This document shows, one piece after another, positions 4,834 through 5,129 of a stretch of 5,129 nucleotides of DNA. Position 1 is the first letter of the stretch; the number at the start of each line of letters is the position of its first letter. This DNA is from JAAYYM01 sp035271065 (GTDB taxonomy: Bacteria > Bacillota > Clostridia > Lachnospirales > Lachnospiraceae): positions 1-5,129 of the forward strand of contig DATESB010000116.1 of the NCBI GenBank assembly GCA_035271065.1, in the 5' to 3' direction. Under the pieces are notes generated by a model. The model saw only the letters and a list, made by a program, of their open reading frames with translations. It had not been told where the DNA came from and did no database searches. Made by a program: the position numbers and the translations under genes.

Positions 4834-5129
4834 TATTTATCCTCCTTGATCCCCATGCCAAAATGAGAAGGTACCGTTTCAGTGATTTTTTGAAGCAGCC
4901 CTGATTTGAATTTTTCAATATTTTCATTTACAGATGTGTTATCACCTCTATAAATTTCAATACCTGCCGCCTTAAGCACATTCATAGCATTGGGACCGAC
5001 ATTCCCGGTTATAATTGCTTCTACATTCTTTTCAACCATAAGCTGCCCTGAACTAATTCCGGCACCTCCGCCTGAAATTCCTGCCGCATTTGGGATAATT
5101 GATTGCTCATTTGTCTTTAAATCACTAAT
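4833..5129 (-). CDS. NifX/NifB-type Fe-Mo cofactor-binding family protein, C-terminal part (5' end off the window)
   Basis: The reading frame is open to the right edge, so the true start lies outside; 98 residues are visible. An internal ATG at 5037-5039 is not the likely start, because homologous-looking sequence continues upstream of it. The visible part reads PNAAGISGGGAGISSGQL, then EAIITGNVGPNAMNVLKAAGI and the ending SHFGMG. This is the pattern of the dinitrogenase iron-molybdenum cofactor domain (PF02579; NifX, NafY, MTH1175 and ORP relatives), a small ribonuclease-H-like fold that binds or carries metal-sulfur clusters in the cytoplasm. About 30 N-terminal residues of the usual domain, including the SEHFGR-like segment, would be off-window. 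Its stop TAA overlaps the ATG of the next gene by one base (TAATG), which suggests translational coupling to the ferredoxin-ATPase. The cargo metal cannot be told from sequence. The family call is firm and the exact role is inferred. Confidence 0.85.
   Translation of the reverse strand: MSDLKTNEQSIIPNAAGISGGGAGISSGQLMVEKNVEAIITGNVGPNAMNVLKAAGIEIYRGDNTSVNENIEKFKSGLLQKITETVPSHFGMGIKEDK
4841..4847 (-). promoter_or_regulatory. Shine-Dalgarno AAGGAGG for the first ferredoxin-ATPase
   Basis: The minus strand reads AAGGAGG, then seven bases, then ATG at 4833. The site lies inside the last codons of the upstream NifX-type gene, whose stop codon overlaps this start (TAATG). It fixes the start at 4833 and suggests termination-reinitiation coupling between the two genes. 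Confidence 0.85.

Noticed and set aside
2737..5129. Nitrogen-fixation (nif) locus
   Set aside because: NifX-type domains alone are not evidence for nitrogenase. No nifHDK, nifB, nifE or nifN is present, and the ATPases are MinD/ferredoxin fusions, not NifH.

Overview
All recognisable genes in this window lie on the minus strand. They run as one tightly packed, operon-like block that is cut at both ends. The sequence is AT-rich, most starts carry a strong AGGAGG-type Shine-Dalgarno, gene gaps are 0-30 nt, and the proteins are rich in iron-sulfur and metal-binding motifs. This suggests a strict or facultative anaerobe, most likely a low-GC Bacillota (Clostridia-type). That assignment is inferred from style and gene content; there is no rRNA or other marker in the window.

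In transcription order (right to left) the genes are: (1) the C-terminal part of a NifX/dinitrogenase Fe-Mo-cofactor-type protein (4833->5129); (2) and (3) two tandem, overlapping MinD/Mrp-like P-loop ATPases, each with an inserted two-cluster ferredoxin domain (4003-4833 and 3140-4006); (4) a second, complete NifX/MTH1175-type cluster-binding protein (2737-3126); (5) a small zinc-ribbon protein with a DUF5320-like head (2497-2709); (6) a DtxR/MntR-type metal-dependent repressor (2093-2494); (7) and (8) two DUF5320 glycine-rich paralogues (1850-2080 and 1484-1822). An imperfect hairpin with an AT-rich tail (1438-1470) then separates these from (9) peptide deformylase, def (924-1406), and (10) a radical SAM protein of the COG0731-like type, cut by the left edge (1-919).

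Genes 1-8 look like one functional module. NifX-type proteins are known carriers of metal-sulfur clusters. Ferredoxin-fused MinD ATPases of the COG1149 type recur next to them in anaerobes; the best studied relative is the orange protein (ORP, Mo-Cu cluster) complex of Desulfovibrio. A plausible reading is an anaerobe-specific metal-sulfur cluster assembly or carrier system under metal-responsive control by the DtxR-type regulator. The DUF5320 and zinc-ribbon proteins would be small accessory partners of unknown role. No nitrogenase structural genes are visible, so nitrogen fixation is not supported.

The most unusual feature is that three proteins with different C-terminal parts (coiled coil, hydrophobic tail, zinc ribbon) start with the same glycine-rich head, DGTGPxGxGxxTGR. 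The two DUF5320 genes are also clear duplicates at DNA level over their first 78 bases. No mobile element, CRISPR array, tRNA or rRNA was seen, and there is no gene-free stretch longer than about 80 bases.
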